Shown in pieces: positions 58,870-64,000 of a stretch of 64,000 bases of DNA (position 1 is the first letter of the stretch; each line of letters starts with the position of its first letter). A model generated the notes under the pieces. It was given only the letters and a program-made list of their open reading frames with translations. It made no database searches and had not been told where the DNA came from. Source of the DNA: Amphiura filiformis (lineage: Eukaryota > Echinodermata > Ophiuroidea > Amphilepidida > Amphiuridae); NCBI RefSeq assembly GCF_039555335.1, contig NC_092637.1:43478990-43542989 (forward strand), given 5' to 3'. Position numbers and translations under genes: made by a program.

Positions 58870-59777
58870 TCAGTACCACGACATTTGGCATATGTATAAA
58901 CAGGCAGAGGCCTCTTTTTGGACAGTTTCGGAAATAGATCTACCAAGGACATCGATCACTGGATCAATCTTACCGAGAAAGAGAGACAATTTTTGAAATT
59001 TATTCTAGCTTTTTTTGCCTCAAGTGACGGAATAATAATCGAAAATTTAGCGACGAGGTTCTGTCGAGATGTTCAAATTCCGGAAGCGCGTGCTTTTTAT
59101 GGTTTTCAGATTGCTATGGAAAATATCCATTCCGAAATGTACAGTACCCTCATCGACACATATATTCGAGACGGGGACGAGAGAATGAGATTGCTGAGCG
59201 CCTTGGAAACAATTCCAGCGGTGACGAAAAAAGCAGAATGGGCTTTACGCTGGATTGAAGATGACGAAAATAATTTTGCCACCAGACTCGTAGCTTTTGC
59301 CGTAGTAGAAGGTGTGTTCTTCTCGGGATCATTCGCCGCTATTTACTGGCTCAAAAACGCGGCCTGATGCCAGGTTTGACATTTTCCAACGAGCTTATCA
59401 GTCGTGACGAAGCCCTTCATTGCGATTTTGCGTGTTTACTATTTTCCCATCTGAAAAACAAACCTTCTCGACACGAGGTCTTGAGTATCGTTCGGGAAGC
59501 TGTCGACATCGAAGGTGAATTCATGACGGATGCTTTGTCGTGTTCACTGATTGGTATGAACGAGCGACTTATGCGTCGCTATATTGAATTTATAGCGGAT
59601 CGATTATTGATCGAGCTTGGTTTTGACAAGTTTTACAACGTAAATAATCCTTTCGATTTCATGGAAAATATTTCCTTGGAGGGTAAAACGAATTTCTTTG
59701 AACGTCGTGTCGGTGAATACCAGAAAGCGGGAGTTATGGCAAAGGATCGAACATTTACGCTCGATGCAGAATTTTAA
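58808..59777 (+). pseudogene. RRM2: Ribonucleotide reductase small subunit, two apparent frameshifts
   Basis: Class Ia R2 makes the tyrosyl radical for dNTP synthesis. ATG at 58,808. All metal-site residues are visible: the Asp in SSDGI, the Glu/His/Tyr of [10 protein letters not shown], the Glu of VEGVFFSG and the Glu/His of [10 protein letters not shown], and the C-terminal FTLDAEF tail that binds R1. The frame changes at 58,940-58,945 and again at an A5 run (59,353-59,357), each by one base, so no single frame covers the gene although both breaks fall in otherwise perfectly conserved sequence. This looks like very recent damage or sequence error. Highly similar to animal R2, implying acquisition from an animal or strong constraint. 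Confidence 0.95.
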
Positions 59778-59947
59778 CGGACAACACGCAAATATGCGTG
59801 TAACACAATGAATAAAAAGACGTTTATGTTCATGCCACCCGTCAAAATCAGACAGTTCATCATTTATATTATTACAATTATTTACTAATGTAATGTGACA
59901 AATACTAATTGAAATAAGATTTTAGATAATGGCTATAGCGTTAGGGT

Positions 59948-61166
59948 TATATGAAGAGCTTATTTCCAAACCGTGTTAAGTCCACCCACCTTCAAAATTG
60001 AGATTTTGATGAAAATGAGTAGTGAGTAACTAGGGCTATCCAGCAATGTGAGTGCTTTTTTCCAAAATTAGTCAAGTCCCGAAATATTGACACACAAAGT
60101 ACCAATCCAGTTTGGTAGCAAACTGTGTTAAGTCCACGAACAATGCCCTTGTGGGTAGCTTGTAGGCAAGTAGCACGGCATAGGGCTTCCAATAGTTAAT
60201 CGCCCAAGTTCTGCATGATTGATAACACTGCCTTGCTTTGTGTCTTCGTTCTTGTTTGGTCCTGAGACTAGTATACCTGAATTTGGTCTGAATAAAAAGT
60301 TGTTGTTGTTGGTTTTTGTTTTAATAATTAGTAGGCCTAGTTTGTATGGGATTTCTTAAATATTTGATAGATACCTCCAGAAAGACATGAGAAGGGGGAG
60401 AGGGAGAGGTTGTGATGGTAGAATTAATGTTAGAGGATGGTGATAGAGTTAGTTTTTGATATTATTATTTTGTATGATTATCAAAATGTGCTACTAAATT
60501 CAAGGTATTATTTTAAAGTTAAAGGTATAAAAAACTTAGGACTTAAAGACTTAAAAACTTATGGCTGTCAATATGACTATTATGAGATTAGGGTGGCAGC
60601 ATGGGGGAGGGGGAATTGTGATAACTGATAATGTGATAAAACAAGTGGGTATTTCGGGTCATCACTTATTGTCAGTGAAATGATGTTGATTTAATTCTGA
60701 GAAATGCAATACAACTCAGTTTTGAATTTTGAACTATTTTAAACATCGAATTTTGGTAACAAAAATGGTTGGGAGGAGGGGGTTCGAGATGCAAGGTGTT
60801 TTGTGGTAAAATTGTGTTTTATAGTAGAGAGAATCACATTTTGTATGTTTTTAATAAATTTGTTATCTTTTAAGACTAGTTTGAGAAAAAATATGGTTAG
60901 TTCTGTGTTAGTCCATGCCAGAAATTGAGTTTTGTGTCAAAACGTGTTAAGTCAATGCTATTTTTAAAACAAATTAATTCATTTAAAAAAATCAAAAGTC
61001 TCTAGATTTTAACTTAACATGTTTTATGGTCCTATATATGTCACCTTCACTTCACTGTAATTTTATAGAAATCGAACTTTATTTCATTGCTATAAAGAAA
61101 ATTCCTGATTTTCTTCAAAGTGAATCTTGTGGACTTAACACGGTTTGGAAATAAGCTCTTCATATA
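59948..61166. mobile_element. Non-autonomous DNA transposon with 38-bp TIRs
   Basis: Left end 59,948-59,985 starts TATATGAAGAGCTTATTTCC; its exact reverse complement is at 61,129-61,166. GTGTTAAGTCCA words recur inside (about 60,124 and 60,945), as in subterminal repeats. No transposase frame inside, so it would depend on an enzyme elsewhere. Confidence 0.9.
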
Positions 61167-61345
61167 TCGAAAATATAAGATCTAGTTATTCCAAAAGTGA
61201 AAATACGCCTTATAAATTTACTTAATTATAAATCAAGATAGATGGCAAGTACTGTTAGTGGCTTTTATTTCATCGTGGACTTTATTGTGAGTGCATAATC
61301 ACGCTTTCATTACCGTACGCCTGCATTTTGCCATAAACACGCATT

Positions 61346-61432
61346 CCCAGCAAACACAAAACATTTTTGACATTATTCGCAAAAGGTTACAAAAGGTTGC
61401 CATATTTTTTATAACGTTTTGTGTTTTCTGGG
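61346..61432. mobile_element. MITE with CCCAGCAAACAC ends, copy 3 (short)
   Basis: CCCAGCAAACACAAAACATT at the left and AACGTTTTGTGTTTTCTGGG at the right, 87 bp. Shares both ends with copies at 26.2 and 34.8 kb. Confidence 0.8.
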
Positions 61433-62217
61433 TTTGTATAATTTTAAAAATAAGTAAAAATACATTTATAACAGCATAGATTTTACTCAATATGCATTGA
61501 ATAGTTTATGATAAAATTATTACAGAAAAAATCTAAAGCAAGGTTATATAAATTATCAAAGAAAATAAATATAAATTTCAAAGACCAAAAAGGAACCACA
61601 AAAATGAATTCATAAATGATATATATCTATATTACATGTAGGCCTATAATGAGACAAATTATGATCCAGTTTTTGGACACAATGTTTTTAGGAATAATCT
61701 TTGTGATCTTTCTGGATGTTGCTCTCAACTCAAGATAGCTCATATTACGACACGTGAAACTGCTATCTTCAGTAGATAGCAGCATTTACATAGTCAAATA
61801 TGAACTCTGCTATCTACTGAAGATAGCTCATATTACGATAGAACTTATCCCTTTGAATAAGAATGAACGTTTACCAGCTTCAGTTCTGGCTTTGAAATTT
61901 AACGCAATACATGCATTACCACGTGTATCGTGAAGATGACTGGATCACAGAAGTAAAAATTGTTTGCATATACTGTGTAGCAAAACCGGCAATATATTTA
62001 TAAGAAATAATAAAAGTTATATGCATAAAGCAACATAACTGCAATTTGTATAATAATACAGATTAAAATATATGATATATTAATGGGCCTTTTTAACATC
62101 AATAAATGAAAAATTAATTTATCATACAATTTACAGTCAAGTACATATGTCTACGTATTGTCTAAGGTTGCTGAGAAGCTTCCATTTAAGTTTTTACCCT
62201 GATTAAAGAGACGGTGT

Positions 62218-62690
62218 CCTATACATGGCCATACATTACCATACATGACTATACATGATCATATATAGCTATAAGCGGTTATACAAGCTTGTACGTGCTT
62301 ATATGCATGGCTATACATGCCTATCCATAGCTATGCATGGCCATACATGACCATTCACAGCTATACATAGCTATGCATGACTATACATGCCTATACGCAG
62401 CTATACATGGCCATATATAGCTATTAATACATGGCTGATAGCTAGGCATGACTATACATTTCTATACACACCAATACATGCCTATACACAGCTATGCATG
62501 GTTATATATAATTATAACCATAAATGCTTATACATGGCTATACATAGCTAGACTATACGGAGCTATACATGATCATATAATAGATATGCATGGCTATATA
62601 TAGCTTTGCATGTCCATACACGCCTTTATATAGCTATACATGGCCATACATAGCTACACATGCAAATACATAGCTATGATTGCGTGGCTA
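62218..62690. repeat. CTATACATG minisatellite
   Basis: Dozens of imperfect 10-14 bp words such as CTATACATGGCCATACATAG. Confidence 0.9.
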
Positions 62691-63048
62691 ATAATGATTA
62701 TGATGAAATTGGAACACAATTTTGATCAAATTGGCGGGTGTCCATTTCAGTTGGTGGTTTCTCTGTTGGGCCTATATAGTTGAAGGTAATCGGGAACAAT
62801 AAGGGCGTACGTGCAATTGTCGTATCGACTTTTATCATAGTGTATATCATAAACGTATCACGCAACAATAAAAGCAAACAATCATGAGACAGAATCTCCG
62901 TGTTTTCTCATTATGATACTTTATTACCTTTAATGATCATTATTTGTTGTTTTAAAAAAATCTCTTTATACACTCGCGCTCCTGCCTGATAATCCGCGGC
63001 AAGAATGATCCACCCCAACCCAAAAACAAAAATGAAACGATAGAAAAT

Positions 63049-63765
63049 TCAGGAAAACTGACTGCGATCAATAAGGGGTTTTAAAGCAAGCTCTTCGGTT
63101 AAGTCTAATTTTCGACCCAGTTCCCACTCACGTTGCACACAAGCATCGCACCATTCCGAGCTAAAGTCCACGTATTTTAGCACTATATCGAGAAATTTCT
63201 GTCCTGTATTGAGCAATGATGTGGTGGATTGGAACTGCGTATTGACGTTGAATTTCGGCAAGAATAGTTGATATCTGCGAAAGCTTTCCTCAAAGGGAAT
63301 GGTGAATTTCAACGAGGGAAAGTTGTCGTTTTTATCAACGACGTGGGTGTCGAAAGTCAATGCGTCCTGTATTATATTTCGGGCTGAAATGACGCCGTAT
63401 AACTGACCCGAATGATTCAAGTTATTCGTCGAATAACTCATCGCTATACTCCCTTCTTTGTTCCACGTGAGATGAGAGTGTAACAGATAGTTGTAAGAAG
63501 CCTGCATTCGCAAATCAAAGTTGTCTCTCACCGTTACGTTAGTGGCACCCGTCGAGGGGAAATGCAGAACTGTCGATCCGTGACCAGTAGGTGATCGGAA
63601 TTCGATCATATCATCTTGAAGTTTCGATCCACGCACGTGATTAGAAAAAGATGCACTTGCTGACTTTGTCAAATGCACCACGTTTTGAGAGGATACTATA
63701 TTTACCAAATAAAAAGTAACTTTGGCGCGTCCATCACTCGACTTTACTATCAGTCGCTCGCTCAT
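63049..63765 (-). CDS. Unknown 238-residue protein
   Basis: ATG at 63,765 (MSERLIVKSSDGRAKVTF). Strand-rich, with many N-x-S/T sites (NVTV, NHSG) but no signal peptide, so probably not glycosylated. The C-terminus is helical with a CDAC pair. No family recognised. It overlaps the upstream partial gene by 32 nt on the same strand, and its stop is at the island edge. Confidence 0.7.
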   Translation of the reverse strand: MSERLIVKSSDGRAKVTFYLVNIVSSQNVVHLTKSASASFSNHVRGSKLQDDMIEFRSPTGHGSTVLHFPSTGATNVTVRDNFDLRMQASYNYLLHSHLTWNKEGSIAMSYSTNNLNHSGQLYGVISARNIIQDALTFDTHVVDKNDNFPSLKFTIPFEESFRRYQLFLPKFNVNTQFQSTTSLLNTGQKFLDIVLKYVDFSSEWCDACVQREWELGRKLDLTEELALKPLIDRSQFS

Positions 63766-64000
63766 TTTGTACGTTCAGTTTCATACAAAATCCGTTCTTA
63801 TCCCTCTTTACATTGGGTAACTCCAAAGTCGAAGTTAAGCGATGTCGCTCTGCGTCGTTCACGGTGAAAATAAAAAGCATTATCGGCTTACTCAAATCCA
63901 GAACTCCGTTGTCGAATTCTTTTTCCGCGAGTAACAGTGCCTTGCGAAGAAATCGTATTAAGTCAAAGTGAACGAGTGGTTGATATATCAACCAATCTAC
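63734..64000 (-). CDS. Unknown protein, N-terminus off the right edge
   Basis: The frame is open from the window edge to the stop at 63,734 (at least 88 residues). The visible part runs LVHFDLIRFLRKALLLAEKE, then a strand pair (PIMLFIFTVNDAERHRL) and a charged tail. No motif recognised. It overlaps the downstream gene's start by 32 nt, a typical spacing here. Confidence 0.6.
   Translation of the reverse strand, partial: VDWLIYQPLVHFDLIRFLRKALLLAEKEFDNGVLDLSKPIMLFIFTVNDAERHRLTSTLELPNVKRDKNGFCMKLNVQNERATDSKVE

Larger units (their letters stand above)
59778..63048. other. Repeat-filled spacer, no gene seen
   Basis: Holds a 1.2-kb element with 38-bp inverted ends (59,948-61,166), a short MITE (61,346-61,432), a small foldback (61,735-61,860) and a CTATACATG minisatellite (62,218-62,690). 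The remainder is AT-rich without gene-like frames. Confidence 0.75.

Noticed and set aside
61735..61860. CTGCTATCTTCAGTAGATAGCAG palindromes as a regulatory RNA or terminator
   Set aside because: More likely a small foldback repeat; no gene nearby on either strand to be terminated.

Overview
The window looks like chromosomal DNA of a marine invertebrate, probably a deuterostome, carrying a large endogenous herpesvirus-like element. The host guess rests only on the texture of the non-coding DNA (MITEs, AGGTCA-type satellites, GAT/CAT microsatellites, frequent AGGCCT words) and is weak. About 42 intronless genes lie on both strands in ten islands. They are CpG-rich, tightly packed and often overlapping. 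The islands are separated by AT-rich, repeat-filled spacers of about 0.9-4 kb. Both window edges fall inside open reading frames, so the element continues on each side.

Core viral functions. Nucleotide metabolism and DNA repair: ribonucleotide reductase small subunit (58.8-59.8 kb), deoxynucleoside kinase (21.2-21.8 kb), family-1 uracil-DNA glycosylase with an altered catalytic motif (57.7-58.5 kb). Replication and recombination: PCNA sliding clamp (14.8-15.6 kb), herpes-type primase candidate (54.7-56.5 kb), YqaJ exonuclease (20.4-21.2 kb), a second PD-(D/E)XK nuclease (56.9-57.6 kb), an HNH/His-Me-finger protein (44.4-45.6 kb). Capsid candidates: an assemblin-like protease-scaffold (23.8-25.1 kb) and a 1,102-residue major capsid protein candidate (29.9-33.2 kb). 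No DNA polymerase, terminase or helicase was seen here.

Host-interaction functions. There are three adjacent secreted TNF/C1q-like proteins (1.9-4.6 kb), a small TIR protein next to an ABIN/NEMO-like UBAN protein (8.9-10.0 kb), a BTB-BACK propeller protein (15.7-17.7 kb), an active-looking dual-specificity phosphatase (41.2 kb) and a dead one (56.5 kb). A stand-alone DWNN ubiquitin-like protein (44.2 kb) sits near a RING-type protein (45.5 kb), and an eIF2-beta/eIF5-like zinc protein lies at 58.5 kb. Together they suggest an element that acts on TNF/TLR/NF-kB and ubiquitin signalling and perhaps on translation initiation. Several membrane and glycoprotein genes (10.1, 37.1-38.6, 48.4-49.4, 53.6-54.8 kb) may encode envelope proteins.

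Gene organisation. Three divergent pairs share a palindromic CATG as both start codons (10,644; 44,440; 56,491). Two same-strand junctions use ATGA stop/start overlaps (37,507 and 38,595). TATA-like boxes lie about 20-90 nt upstream of many starts. At least three genes (ABIN-like, UDG, RNR2), and possibly the first TNF-like gene, are broken by one-base frame changes, mostly in A/T runs. This means either early decay or sequence error.

Spacers: 4.6-8.4, 11.8-14.8, 17.7-20.4, 26.0-29.9, 34.1-37.1, 40.3-41.2, 41.8-44.2, 49.4-52.7 and 59.8-63.0 kb. They hold a CCCAGCAAACAC-ended MITE family, a 1.2-kb element with 38-bp inverted ends, a foldback element, TGACTCA- and AGGTCA-rich satellites, and a recurring short box near gene 3' ends. 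I saw no tRNA, rRNA or CRISPR.
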